Below, in pieces: positions 1 to 8,272 of a DNA stretch of 64,000 nucleotides. The notes beneath the pieces were generated by a model that was given only the letters and a program-made list of their open reading frames with translations, did not search any database and was not told the origin of the DNA. Position 1 is the first letter of the stretch; each line of letters begins with the position of its first letter. This stretch comes from Halorussus limi (lineage in GTDB: Archaea; Halobacteriota; Halobacteria; Halobacteriales; Haladaptataceae). The DNA is taken from assembly GCF_023238205.1 (NCBI RefSeq), contig NZ_CP096659.1, positions 2,001,626 to 2,065,625 on the forward strand, written 5' to 3'. The position numbers and the translations under genes were made by a program.

Positions 1-624
1 ACTCGGTCGAGACGTGATTTTGACTGTCCCGTAAAGCAGCCCAGCAAGAAACCCGAATGAATGCGTGACCTTCGCCGGTTCCGCCCCCATGTAACTACTG
101 AGATTCAGAGGGACAATGCCTGCCATGATGAACGGAATAAGTACCGAGAGTACGACGGCACTACCCCACATCTCTATGAACGAAGCGTTAGTGCCCTTAT
201 CGCGGATTTCCGGCAGTCGAATAACAGCGTAAAGAGGTGGAAGGGCGTACGCTACTCCACTTAGTCCAAGAGTGCCTGCTGACCCTGACAGCACAGCATC
301 AATGACCACCTGCGCAACCGTTGACGCGTACGCGACTGCCACCACGAAGCCGAGGAACTCACGGGAGGTCATTTCGGCCTCGCACAACCAACCAAACAGG
401 AACAACAACCCAACGTTGGTGATGAGATGGGCGACGCTCCCGTGCGAATACGGAGCTAAGAGGAGCCCCGGGGTGAGTTGTGCTTGCGCCACAAAGAGGA
501 ACTCGAATAGAGACGTTGAGGCCGCAGCAACGTAGATTTGAACGACTAGCAGAACCGTTACTGCGACTGCGATACTGGGCGTCAGCGGGTTCTGGTTAAG
601 GAATTCGCGTGCTTTGCGAAGCAT
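1..624 (-). CDS. Rhomboid-family intramembrane serine protease, 3' end outside the window
   Basis: Reading leftward from the ATG at 624 gives 208 codons without a stop up to the window edge, so the C-terminus is missing. The protein is strongly hydrophobic with several membrane segments. Three rhomboid signatures appear in order: H-x4-H-L-x2-N in the second helix region (SHGSVAHLITN), the catalytic serine motif GLSG, and a late histidine (THSFGFLAG) matching the His partner of the Ser-His dyad. Rhomboids cleave membrane proteins within their transmembrane segments. A TATA-like box (645-660) sits about 25 bases upstream, so the transcript is probably near-leaderless, although the gene also lies 64 bases downstream of the Orc1-like gene on the same strand. 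The family call is firm; the substrate is unknown. Confidence 0.85.
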   Translation of the reverse strand, partial: MLRKAREFLNQNPLTPSIAVAVTVLLVVQIYVAAASTSLFEFLFVAQAQLTPGLLLAPYSHGSVAHLITNVGLLFLFGWLCEAEMTSREFLGFVVAVAYASTVAQVVIDAVLSGSAGTLGLSGVAYALPPLYAVIRLPEIRDKGTNASFIEMWGSAVVLSVLIPFIMAGIVPLNLSSYMGAEPAKVTHSFGFLAGLLYGTVKITSRPS

Positions 625-644
625 CTGTCATCGTATTAACCCAA

Positions 645-660
645 GTATAGTATAAATATA
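645..660 (-). promoter_or_regulatory. TATA-box promoter of the rhomboid gene
   Basis: On the minus strand this AT-rich stretch reads TATATTTATACTATAC. Its centre is about 30 bases upstream of the ATG at 624, which is the usual archaeal TATA-box spacing for a transcript with almost no leader. Confidence 0.5.
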
Positions 661-688
661 CGGTGCGACGAGCAGCGAATCGACCGCA

Positions 689-1693
689 TTAGGAAATTAT
701 TCTGTATACCCGTCTCCGTCCCTCACCCTCGGCCTGCACGAGATTGTAATGGCAGAGTTTCCGGAGGTAGTTCCGAATCGTCCGCTCTGTTCGGGGATTA
801 TCAGCCTGATCCCGGTACTCGGCGTAGAGTTCGCCCGGTTCGATCTCACCGTAGTCGTTGATAATGTCATAGACAAGACGTTGGTGCTCAGTGAGTTTCT
901 GGACAGTTTTCTGCTGAATTTCAGCCATTGCTTTTGGCTCTGCTTCCTCGATGAGTGCGTCCGTAATCTGGTTCCGGCCTTGCTCGACCGCGTTGCGGGC
1001 GGCCGTCCGTAGGGTGCTGATTGCGACACGAGCGTCACCTGCTGCTGCATCAGCAATCCGTTCGAGTTGGTCGGTCGTGATAGCGTCTTCACGCAGGCCC
1101 CACCGGACTCGGTCTTCGAGGATTGAGACGAGTTCCGCAACCCCGTAGCGATCGAAGTGGATGCGCATCGCGGCAGTAAGACGACTTGCCACCCGGTCAT
1201 CGAGCTGGGTGAACAACTCCACTTCCCGATTGGCGATCAACACCATCGACACCTCGCGCACACGATACAGGTCGTAGAGGACGCTGGTGTCCTCATGCTG
1301 GTCGACCTCATCGAGGATGATGACGTAAGGTGGGCCGTCGTAATCGCGCAGCCGGTCGAGCAATTTGTCGGTCGGCGTGGACTCACGGTGAATATCGAGT
1401 GACTGGCCAATCCCCTCCAGCACCCGATAGAGCGTTTGAAACCGAGAGTAATTCTGCCAGCAATTGATGTAGGCGTGGTTGAAGTTGGCCACGGTGTCAT
1501 TGAGTTGGTCGACTGCAAATTTGGCGATGCACGTCTTGCCCACACCCGACGGCCCGAACAAGAGTGCGGTTTCAGCGGGTTCGCCTCGCGTAATCGGGTT
1601 GAGTGCGGCTGATAGGGTGTTGAGTTCGGCGTCGCGGTGCTGGGTTTCGGCGGGCACAAACGTCGGGTCGAGCACGCGGGCATCCGTGATCAT
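689..1693 (-). CDS. Orc1/Cdc6-type AAA+ replication initiator-like protein (334 aa)
   Basis: AAA+ ATPase of the archaeal Orc1/Cdc6 family, which binds origin repeats and recruits the replicative helicase. Visible are Walker A GPSGVGKT (residues 47-54), Walker B VIILDEVD (about 124-131), a GDAR sensor-2-like motif near residue 230, and a C-terminal winged-helix-like region (about 260-334). At 334 residues it is shorter than typical chromosomal Orc1 proteins (about 400), as is common for accessory paralogues carried by plasmids and islands. It lies beside a transposase and a rhomboid gene in an accessory-looking stretch. An inverted repeat at 1750-1779 upstream could be its binding site. Whether it fires an origin or is an orphan copy cannot be told from the sequence. 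Confidence 0.85.
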   Translation of the reverse strand: MITDARVLDPTFVPAETQHRDAELNTLSAALNPITRGEPAETALLFGPSGVGKTCIAKFAVDQLNDTVANFNHAYINCWQNYSRFQTLYRVLEGIGQSLDIHRESTPTDKLLDRLRDYDGPPYVIILDEVDQHEDTSVLYDLYRVREVSMVLIANREVELFTQLDDRVASRLTAAMRIHFDRYGVAELVSILEDRVRWGLREDAITTDQLERIADAAAGDARVAISTLRTAARNAVEQGRNQITDALIEEAEPKAMAEIQQKTVQKLTEHQRLVYDIINDYGEIEPGELYAEYRDQADNPRTERTIRNYLRKLCHYNLVQAEGEGRRRVYRIIS

Positions 1694-1749
1694 GGTTTGC
1701 GGGCCCTGCGACGCTTGTCGTGAAAAGTGCAGGTGTGGAATTTCCGGGG

Positions 1750-1779
1750 TTTCCAGAGGGTCTCTGGAGCTTCTGGAAA
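1750..1779. repeat. Inverted repeat upstream of the Orc1-like gene
   Basis: TTTCCAGA (1750-1757) and TCTGGAAA (1772-1779) form perfect 8-bp arms around 14 bases, 57 bases upstream of the Orc1-like start. Haloarchaeal origin-recognition boxes are often TTCC/GGAA-containing repeats next to orc genes, so this may be an initiator binding site or autoregulatory operator. The rest of the stretch 1694-2048 has no gene I can support; 1905-1995 is AT-rich and could hold an unwinding region or a promoter. Confidence 0.35.
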
Positions 1780-2048
1780 GTCCACCCCGAGCCCTTTGTC
1801 AGTATTTCGCCATCATACTGGTATGGTCGCTCAACACTTGTCTCGGCAAGCAGGGTTCGGGGGATCGGCGGGGACGTGCGCCAGACCACTACAGAATCTA
1901 CCATCGAGTTTTAAGTTGGTGGGTGTTGATTCCAATTATTTGGGTTGTATAATTATATCCAAAAATCTAAAATGTTTATGAGGGTACATAACCACCAACA
2001 ACTGGGGGAGAGACGCTACTCCCACGAGATAGAGGTGTTTGAGCCACC

Positions 2049-2291
2049 ATGAGTGATATCTCTACCCAACCGGTTATCGAACCACCACACCATCCGGTAA
2101 CTGTCGCAATCGACACCACCCGAACCCCGTATTGGGGGAGTGGAAACGACGTGAGAAAACCTCCAGTCGCACAAGACGCAGATCACGACTCGTGGAGACA
2201 CCGAATCATCGTATACGGTGTCAGAGAAGATAGCACCGTCAATATCGACGTTAGACGGTCTGTAGACCGGCCGGGGGCGAGACTACGCTGA
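2049..2291 (+). pseudogene. Transposase catalytic-core fragment (80 codons)
   Basis: The ATG-started frame contains VAIDTTRTPYWG followed about 18 residues later by an SWRH block and a short hydrophobic strand. The same arrangement surrounds the first catalytic Asp of the intact transposase just downstream (ALDITYVAYYG, then SWCH, then a hydrophobic strand). The fragment is only 80 codons long and lacks the second Asp and the Glu, so it reads as the remnant of a related but different insertion sequence. It ends at a TGA in the same frame as the downstream transposase. The assignment rests on this local pattern only; a chance resemblance remains possible. Confidence 0.4.
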
Positions 2292-2393
2292 GATGACGCT
2301 GGGCTACGTTCCTCTGGCCCAGCAAATCTCCGGTTCCTGTCGACCCATGAACCCCCCACAGGTTCGGAGGGACGCTCCGGGGGTGATGGGGTC

Positions 2394-4157
2394 GTGAGGG
2401 ACGAGGAGCGATTAGACTCGGTTTCAACGCCGTTAGCAGACCAAGCCGATGACATCATCGATGACGAGACGGGCTGGACGGAACTCGCTGAGCAATTGGA
2501 CGTCAGTCGGTACCAGCACCGGGATACCCACCCGGAGTGGCATGATGGAACGCCGTTCCGCCCGATGTTTCTAGCATACTTGTGGGCGCTCGTCGAAGAT
2601 GAATCACTGACAGGTATCCCGGGTCGCTTGGAAGACAATCCCGAACTGGCGGTAGCCTTCGGGTTTGACCCGGACAGTCTACCTTCGGAGAGTACCTGCA
2701 GACCAGTGCGGCTCAACAACCGGTTCGAAGACCTGCAATCAACGGCCAAGATCAGTGCTGAGCGTATCCGGAATCTGGGAGCCGAGCGCGGCGCACCCAT
2801 CGGGTACGATCTTGGCACTATCAAGTCGGGTGACGACGACTCGGAACCGTCGAACCGGACGGTCCAACGCCTGTTACGGAAGAAGGGTAAGGAAGTCCTC
2901 AACGAGTTAAAGACCGCTGTTATCCCGTCGATGGAGGTACCGCGGCCAGACGACCCGGTGTATGACAAGGACGAGTTGCTGGTGCTTGAGGCGATTGCGG
3001 CGATTGCACAGCTAGGGGCAAACGGGGGCGGTGAGATAATGGGGGACAAGAAGAATCCCGATCCGGATTTGGATGATCCGTTCTACGAAGATGGTCCGTC
3101 AGGTGAGACGTTAGTGGAGGCGATTAAACAGATGTCGGTCGACAAGATTGCGGAGGTGATGAACTTTGGCCTACGGAAGTCGTATACTCGCGCTAAGCCT
3201 CGCCTCCAAGAGCTTGAGAACGACAATGGGTCGCGGTTTGGGGCGCGGGCCAAAATTGCGCTTGATATCACATATGTTGCTTACTATGGGGATAGAGATG
3301 AAATGGAATGGATGCAGGGCGCACCTGATGACAAAAGCTACTCATGGTGTCATAAATTTGCCACAGCCGTTATCGTCGGGGAGAACACGCATTTCATCAT
3401 TGGCGTGTGTCCGCTGGGGAGTACGGAATACGCCGACACGCACGCGTATTCGGGCAAAGACCGATCATACTATGTTGGTGATGTGGCTCGCCGACTACTC
3501 TCGATTGCGAACCAATATGTCAGCATCCGCATGGTGTACGCCGACCGCGAGTTCCACGCCGCGGACGTCGTGTACACGCTCGAATCCAACGACCTCAACT
3601 ATGTCATTCCAGCAAGGAAAGACAAAGACCGAATCGGACCGATTTGTGCCCGGTTCAATCAGTTAAAGCGCGGGTACGATGACGTAGACTACGACACGCC
3701 GCTCCATGTCAAGACGGACTTTCCGATGCATGGATCGGTCAAGCACGACGTCTCGAACGCCAAAGTGTACACGAATCTCGTGGTCCTCCCACCGGATGAG
3801 GACGATGACACCCACGAAGATGGGTCGCCACAGCCGTTCTTGACGAATTTGGACGTGGACGACGAGATTCCGGCGGACCGGCGGTGGGCGGCAGAGCAAA
3901 TGGAGAAGTACAATGATCGGGGAGCAATCGAGAACTCGTACTCGTCGATTAAGGATGCGGCCGCGTGGACGACGTCGAAGGAGTTCGAGGTCCGGTGGTT
4001 TCATTTTGGATTTGGGTGTATTGTATATAATATGTGGTTGCTGGTGGATTTTCTCACGCAGGACCGCATTGGGGTGATTGACACGCGGAAGAAGCCCCGG
4101 ATCACGTTACAGCGGTTCTTAGGCTGGTTAGAGAGGGAGTTGGTCACGCTCGTTTAA
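2394..4157 (+). CDS. DDE transposase of a haloarchaeal insertion sequence (587 aa)
   Basis: Likely intact transposase. The catalytic triad candidates lie in ALDITYVAYYG (first Asp, about residue 290), YADREFH (second Asp, about 382) and GAIENSYSS (Glu, about 517), an order and spacing like IS4-type DDE enzymes. The N-terminal 250 residues are acidic and probably bind DNA. The start is a GTG at 2394; the frame stays open upstream to 2292 without an ATG. I could not find convincing terminal inverted repeats: only a weak GCTGAGA match between about 2287 and the complement of about 4195. The exact IS family is therefore left open. A related transposase fragment lies directly upstream. Confidence 0.8.
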   Translation: MRDEERLDSVSTPLADQADDIIDDETGWTELAEQLDVSRYQHRDTHPEWHDGTPFRPMFLAYLWALVEDESLTGIPGRLEDNPELAVAFGFDPDSLPSESTCRPVRLNNRFEDLQSTAKISAERIRNLGAERGAPIGYDLGTIKSGDDDSEPSNRTVQRLLRKKGKEVLNELKTAVIPSMEVPRPDDPVYDKDELLVLEAIAAIAQLGANGGGEIMGDKKNPDPDLDDPFYEDGPSGETLVEAIKQMSVDKIAEVMNFGLRKSYTRAKPRLQELENDNGSRFGARAKIALDITYVAYYGDRDEMEWMQGAPDDKSYSWCHKFATAVIVGENTHFIIGVCPLGSTEYADTHAYSGKDRSYYVGDVARRLLSIANQYVSIRMVYADREFHAADVVYTLESNDLNYVIPARKDKDRIGPICARFNQLKRGYDDVDYDTPLHVKTDFPMHGSVKHDVSNAKVYTNLVVLPPDEDDDTHEDGSPQPFLTNLDVDDEIPADRRWAAEQMEKYNDRGAIENSYSSIKDAAAWTTSKEFEVRWFHFGFGCIVYNMWLLVDFLTQDRIGVIDTRKKPRITLQRFLGWLERELVTLV

Positions 4158-4443
4158 TTCTCGTTCTGGGTGTGCCCGCCGCGAGTGACAACTCTCAGCA
4201 TTTCTGCTATTTTCAGCGCCCGTTCAGCACAGGAGGTATAAAGTTCGCCTTACTGATGGGTTTGGCTGTGCTGATCCGGCGAATCTGAGGAGTGAACACG
4301 CGAAAAGTAGGAAATCCCCTGAACGTTTTCGGGGGCATTCGTAACCCGACATCGGCCGGCGGCGACGTCGACGACCGATGGCGACATCGACGGGCGACCC
4401 GTCGGGAAGTCACCGCCGTTCGTGGGTCGATTCGACGCGCCCG

Positions 4444-5091
4444 TCACTCGTCGTGAATCAGCGTGTTCCCAACGAGGTTCTCGTATCCCCGGTGGAGGCG
4501 GGCCGAGGCGGCGTTCTTCGAGATGCCGAGTTCGTCGGCGAGTCCTTCGAGGTCGGTCTCTCTCGGCACCGAGAAGTACCCCTGTCGGTAGGCGGTCACG
4601 AGCGCCTCGTACTGTTCGTCCGTGACGCCGTACTTGCCGAGCGCCTCGGGGTGGGCCGACTTGTCGAGTCGCTTGAGGTCGAACGACAGGCCGTGGGCCG
4701 CGGCGTAGTCCTGAAACGCCGAGAGGTTCTCGGCGTCCGGGAACAGTATCTCGACGGTCCAGTCCGTGCCGTCACTGGTCGCTCTCAGCACCGTCGCGCC
4801 GGCGTCCGAGACGGCGTAGACGATGCCACCGGTGTTGCACTCCCACCGGACGTAGTAGAGGCGCTGGTCGTCGTGGGTCTCGATGACGGAGGGGTCCTCG
4901 ACGGAGGGGTCGTCGTCCAGCGCGGCCTCGAACGCCTCGAAGTCGACGCCGCTGACCCAGAGGAACGGCGTCACGCTCTCGTCCTCGACCGCGACCCGTT
5001 CGATTTCGGCGTGGGCGCCCGGTACGGCCTCGAGCGTCCGCGCCAGCAGGAAATCGTCGGCGGAGACCACGAACTCTGTGATTATTCCCAT
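4444..5091 (-). CDS. Bat-like helix-turn-helix regulator, copy 1 (215 aa)
   Basis: Haloarchaeal transcription regulator of the bacterio-opsin-activator (HTH_10) type. The N-terminal 150 residues form a sensory region without recognisable cofactor motifs. The last 60 residues carry the HTH (LADELGISKNAASARLHRG) and end in LIHDE. It shares the same length, layout and long identical stretches with the next gene upstream (5152-5808), only 60 bases away on the same strand, so the pair is a tandem duplication. Such proteins bind DNA as one-component regulators; their ligands are mostly unknown. No target is suggested by the neighbours. Confidence 0.85.
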   Translation of the reverse strand: MGIITEFVVSADDFLLARTLEAVPGAHAEIERVAVEDESVTPFLWVSGVDFEAFEAALDDDPSVEDPSVIETHDDQRLYYVRWECNTGGIVYAVSDAGATVLRATSDGTDWTVEILFPDAENLSAFQDYAAAHGLSFDLKRLDKSAHPEALGKYGVTDEQYEALVTAYRQGYFSVPRETDLEGLADELGISKNAASARLHRGYENLVGNTLIHDE

Positions 5092-5151
5092 TCGTTTCGG
5101 TATCGAGTACGTGGTCGCCAGCGGTAAGTGTACCCGTTCGCGACGCGCCCG

Positions 5152-5808
5152 TCACTCGTCGTGAATTAACGTGTTCTCCACGAGGTTGGCGTACCCTCGG
5201 TGGAGGCGGGCCGAGGCGGCGTTCTTCGAGATATCGAGTTCGTCGGCGAGTTCCCCGAGCGACACCTCGCCGGGCACCGAGAAGTAGCCCTGTCGGTAGG
5301 CGGTCACGAGCGCCTCGCGCTGTTCGTCGGTCACTTCGTACTGGCCGAACGCTTCGGGGTGGGCCGAGTCGTGGAGCCACCGGAGTTCGAAGGAGAGGTC
5401 GTGGGTCGCGGCGTAGTCCTGAAACGCCGACACCGCCCCGTCGTCGGGAAAGAGCAGTTCGACCGACCAGTCGGTGCCGTCGCTGGTCGCCTGAAGAATC
5501 GTCGCGTCGACCTCCGAGACGGCGTAGACGATGCCCCTCGCGTTGCGCTTCCACGTGACCTGATAGAGGCGCTGGTCGCCGTGGTCCTCCAGCGTGACGC
5601 TCCCTTCGATGGTCGGGTCGTCGTCCAGCGCGGCCTCGAAGCCCTCGAAGTCTTCGCCCGAGGCCCAGAAGTAGGGCGTCACGCTCTCGTCCTCGACCGC
5701 GACTCGTTCGATCTCGATCCGCATCTCGGGTACGCGTTCGAGCGTCCACGCCAGCAGGAAATCGTCGCTCGTCACGGTAAACGCAGCTAACACGCTCACT
5801 GCTACCAT
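5152..5808 (-). CDS. Bat-like helix-turn-helix regulator, copy 2 (218 aa)
   Basis: Paralogue of the downstream gene, with the same architecture: an N-terminal sensor-like domain containing IEIERVAVEDESVTPYFW and a C-terminal HTH_10 motif (LADELDISKNAASARLHRG). Identity with copy 1 is about two thirds by eye, highest in the HTH and in the last 30 residues. The variable middle portion suggests that the copies sense different signals but bind similar DNA. An AT-rich box at 5822-5832 gives a near-leaderless promoter. The pair is probably co-transcribed leftward with copy 1. Confidence 0.85.
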   Translation of the reverse strand: MVAVSVLAAFTVTSDDFLLAWTLERVPEMRIEIERVAVEDESVTPYFWASGEDFEGFEAALDDDPTIEGSVTLEDHGDQRLYQVTWKRNARGIVYAVSEVDATILQATSDGTDWSVELLFPDDGAVSAFQDYAATHDLSFELRWLHDSAHPEAFGQYEVTDEQREALVTAYRQGYFSVPGEVSLGELADELDISKNAASARLHRGYANLVENTLIHDE

Positions 5809-5821
5809 CTCCGTCGCACCA

Positions 5822-5832
5822 CGTATTAATTA
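5822..5832 (-). promoter_or_regulatory. TATA-like box of the Bat-like gene pair
   Basis: TAATTAATACG on the minus strand, about 20 bases upstream of the ATG at 5808, in otherwise GC-rich DNA. Spacing suits a leaderless transcript. Confidence 0.4.
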
Positions 5833-6202
5833 CTCGATTTCGTTGAACATCGGTGGCGCTCCGTCGCGACGGTGGCGCGGCAGTGGCAGTGGCGGAGTAA
5901 TGAGGGCGGCGACAGGTGCCGGACTATGGCGTCGAGGACGACGGACTGTCGCGCGAGGAGAGGGCGAATTCTCGCACGAGTAACGTATCGCGACTCTCGG
6001 AGTCGCCGAACCGAGCGACGCGACTCCCGAATCGGCGTCGAAAGAACACCGCAAGGTACCCCTACCCGCGGTGTTCACCGCATTTCGGGCGTTATAAATA
6101 GGTCTTGTGGTATTTGAACGGGTCGCGGTGTCGAGGGCGCGGCGACGCCGCTCGCGAAGTAGTAGCCATCGAGAAATGACCGCGAAAGCGGCGCGTCCGA
6201 AG
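5833..6202. other. Intergenic stretch without a recognised gene
   Basis: No supported coding frame on either strand. A strong TATA-like box lies at about 6090-6101 (GTTATAAATAGG on the plus strand; it also reads as a box on the minus strand). It is 280 bases from the nearest downstream start on the minus strand and faces the 3' end of the DUF3194 gene on the plus strand, so it may drive a small non-coding RNA. This is inference from the box alone. Confidence 0.3.
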
Positions 6203-6445
6203 TCAGTCCTCGGCTTCGTCGAACAACTCGTCCACCGCCGAACGGGCCGCGAGCGCGGCGTCTTCGGCGATTTCGTCCTCGTCGTCGGCCTCGGGCGCGT
6301 TGAGGTAGACGTCCACGTCGAGAACGCCGTCCTCGAACTCGACGGTCACGTCGAAGTCCCTGACCGTGGAGTTCTTCAGCCGAGAGAATATCAGTCCCTC
6401 GGCCGCCTCTGCGGCCGTCTGGACGACTTCGTCGTCGGTCGGCAT
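6203..6445 (-). CDS. DUF3194 family protein (80 aa)
   Basis: Small acidic protein of unknown function that characteristically follows the prefoldin beta gene in archaea. It starts directly after the prefoldin stop codon (TAG then ATG), so translation is probably coupled. Last gene of the leftward operon L37Ae-RpoP-Pcc1-prefoldin beta-DUF3194. It shows an alternating hydrophobic pattern (TVEFEDGVLDVDVYL) consistent with a small alpha/beta fold and no membrane segment. The family assignment rests on length, position and sequence style. Confidence 0.75.
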   Translation of the reverse strand: MPTDDEVVQTAAEAAEGLIFSRLKNSTVRDFDVTVEFEDGVLDVDVYLNAPEADDEDEIAEDAALAARSAVDELFDEAED

Positions 6446-6847
6446 CTATGCGCCGCCAGCGCCGCCGCCCATGCCCGGTCCTTGCGGGCCGCCGGGGCCG
6501 CCACCGCCGCCGAGCATGTTCTGAAGCTCGGACTGGAGGCTCTCGAACTGGTCCTGCACGCGCTCCTCCTGCTTTTCGAGGGTCTCGACGCGGATTTCGA
6601 GGCTGTCGACCTTCTCCTCGAGGTCGTCCTGGGCCTCGTCGTAGCCGGTCTTGACGAACAGTTCGCCGACCTCGCGGTACATCGTGGTGTCCTCGTCGAT
6701 GTCGTCGAGTTCGTCGAGGGCGGTCTGGGCCTCGTTGAGCTGGGTCTCGGCCTGATTCTTCTGCATGGCGACCTGCTGTGCGGTCTCCTGTAGGTCCTGC
6801 AGCTCTTCGAGTTTCTCCTGTGCTTCTGGTGGTAGGTTACCCTGCAT
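6446..6847 (-). CDS. pfdB: Prefoldin subunit beta
   Basis: Beta subunit of the archaeal hexameric prefoldin chaperone, which captures unfolded protein between coiled-coil tentacles and hands it to the thermosome. The 133 residues show the expected pattern: a long N-terminal coiled coil, a short central hairpin ([15 protein letters not shown]), a second coiled coil and a flexible Gly-rich tail (about residues 113-133). The Gly/Pro-rich tail is common in halophile versions. It lies in the conserved archaeal ribosomal/KEOPS cluster, 146 bases from pcc1, and is followed without a gap by the DUF3194 gene. Confidence 0.93.
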   Translation of the reverse strand: MQGNLPPEAQEKLEELQDLQETAQQVAMQKNQAETQLNEAQTALDELDDIDEDTTMYREVGELFVKTGYDEAQDDLEEKVDSLEIRVETLEKQEERVQDQFESLQSELQNMLGGGGGPGGPQGPGMGGGAGGA

Positions 6848-6993
6848 ACCTACGGAAATGCGACCCGGACAGAAAAACCCCCGCTTTCGGTTTTTCGTCG
6901 CGGTCGGGCGTTCGGAAACATCTCAGTTCCGGAGCGGGCGGGGCGTTCTCCCGGAACGTGGCTCGCGATTCGGCCGTTCGGAACACCGAGCGG

Positions 6994-7263
6994 TCACGCG
7001 AGTCCCGAGGTTCGCTCCGCGACCTCGACCAGCGACCCCCACGTGTTACACCCCGCGCGGAGCGCCACGAGGTCGTCGGCGACGACCCGGACCACCACCG
7101 CGGCGTCGTCGCGGTCGACCGTCGCGGCCGAGCGGTCGCCGTCGATTTCGCCGACCTCTTGGGCGACGGCGCAGGCGACGGCGCGAGCGCGCGCGGATGA
7201 GTCGTACTCGAACCGAAGCGTCGCGTCGTGCGGTCGAACGGTCGCGTCAGAAGAGTCGCCCAT
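6994..7263 (-). CDS. pcc1: KEOPS complex subunit Pcc1
   Basis: Small dimerising subunit of the KEOPS/EKC complex, which makes the universal t6A modification of ANN-decoding tRNAs. The 89-residue protein has the Pcc1 pattern: a strand with TLRFEYDSSARARAVACAV, a basic-acidic helix, and a final helix beginning LRAGCNTWGSLVEVAERT, which in the family packs against Kae1. It sits 13 bases after rpoP on the same strand, the usual archaeal arrangement. Confidence 0.88.
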   Translation of the reverse strand: MGDSSDATVRPHDATLRFEYDSSARARAVACAVAQEVGEIDGDRSAATVDRDDAAVVVRVVADDLVALRAGCNTWGSLVEVAERTSGLA

Positions 7264-7276
7264 GAAGAGAGGCGAG

Positions 7277-7411
7277 TTACTGGACTTCGACTTCCTTCAC
7301 GTCGCGGCTCCGCTCCTTCAGGAGGACGCGGTGTCCGCAGTACGGACAGCGGACGCCGCCGTACTCGTCGAGTTCCACGTCGCGCTTACACCGCGAACAC
7401 TTGTAGCTCAT
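7277..7411 (-). CDS. rpoP: DNA-directed RNA polymerase subunit P
   Basis: 44-residue zinc-ribbon subunit of archaeal RNA polymerase (Rpb12 homologue). CSRC (residues 5-8) and CPYC (about 22-25) provide the four zinc ligands. The start at 7411 overlaps the L37Ae stop by four bases (ATGA). A longer upstream frame exists but lies inside the L37Ae gene, so the short start is preferred; the length fits the family. Confidence 0.93.
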   Translation of the reverse strand: MSYKCSRCKRDVELDEYGGVRCPYCGHRVLLKERSRDVKEVEVQ

Positions 7412-7689
7412 TCTTCGTCTTCGCCGAGCGCGGCACGGATGGAGCGTTTGACCGTCCGGCCCGCGGGCGTCTCGGGGCGGTAGGTGCCGCCCGCGTACTT
7501 GTAGCCGCAACTGCTGCACTGCCAGATGCCGGTGCCCTGACGGTCCACGTCGTCGGCATCGCACTCGGGACAGGTGTGGTCGGCGTTCATGTCGCTCTCG
7601 ATGTCGGCGACGCGCTTGCGGGAGACGCGGCCGTATCGCGCACCGAAGCGACCGGCGCTACCGGTTCGGCTCTTCGTGTTTTCGGCCAT
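7408..7689 (-). CDS. rpl37ae: 50S ribosomal protein L37Ae
   Basis: 93-residue zinc-ribbon ribosomal protein. It starts [20 protein letters not shown], contains CPEC and CSSC as a zinc-binding pair, and ends with [14 protein letters not shown], all typical of archaeal L37Ae. First gene of the leftward operon that continues with rpoP, pcc1, pfdB and DUF3194. The start at 7689 is chosen because the conserved N-terminus begins there. Confidence 0.94.
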   Translation of the reverse strand: MAENTKSRTGSAGRFGARYGRVSRKRVADIESDMNADHTCPECDADDVDRQGTGIWQCSSCGYKYAGGTYRPETPAGRTVKRSIRAALGEDEE

Positions 7690-7852
7690 AGTACTGCGGA
7701 TTTGTCCCGGCGCGCTGATAAAGCCTTTGAGTCGAGACGACGGTCGGGCGACCGTCGTGGTCGCTGGCGCCTCGCCGCCGGTCGGTCCACCCCGAGCGAA
7801 CAGTCGGTTCACCCCCGAACGGGACGGTTCGCTCCACTTTCGAACGTGGCGG

Positions 7853-8020
7853 TCACTCCCCGATGTCGGCGGGCGGGTTGAACAGTTCGTGGCCGATGAC
7901 CGCGAGCGAGACGAGCATCCCGGCAATCGCGCCCGGAAGCCCCGTGAACTGACCGACCAGAAACCCTCCCCCCGAGAGCAACGGGATAGCCGCGAGGACC
8001 GCGTCGTAGTGGCTGACCAT
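7853..8020 (-). CDS. Small membrane protein of unknown function (55 aa)
   Basis: Begins [15 protein letters not shown] and consists of two hydrophobic segments (about residues 6-22 and 27-46) followed by a short polar tail ending PPADIGE. The ATG at 8020 is favoured over one 30 bases upstream because an AT-rich box (AATTATATC on the minus strand, about 8030-8040) lies just upstream, giving a near-leaderless transcript. Similar small proteins of unknown function are widespread in haloarchaea. It stands alone, downstream of a DUF2103 gene on the same strand. Confidence 0.65.
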   Translation of the reverse strand: MVSHYDAVLAAIPLLSGGGFLVGQFTGLPGAIAGMLVSLAVIGHELFNPPADIGE

Positions 8021-8272
8021 TGCGTAATTAGATATAATTACCACCCACAAGAAGGTTGGGGCCTTCGATTCGGGCCGTTTTCGTCGGGAGTCCTACGCGC
8101 GCCGGCCCCAAAGCTACAGGGGCCGTACTCGGACTCGAAAATGGTGCCGCGGAACACGTCCGGCTTACCGTCGGTTTCCCGTCTCAGCGTCGTCTCCCCG
8201 TCTCTGCGCCCGCTCCTCGGCGACTCCGTTCTTCTCGACTAAGTTCTCCGGAGACTCGACTCCTCGGAGTGT

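Noticed and set aside
2286-4210. Terminal inverted repeats of the insertion sequence
   Set aside because: Only a 7-base GCTGAGA match was found near both ends; too weak to define the IS boundaries.
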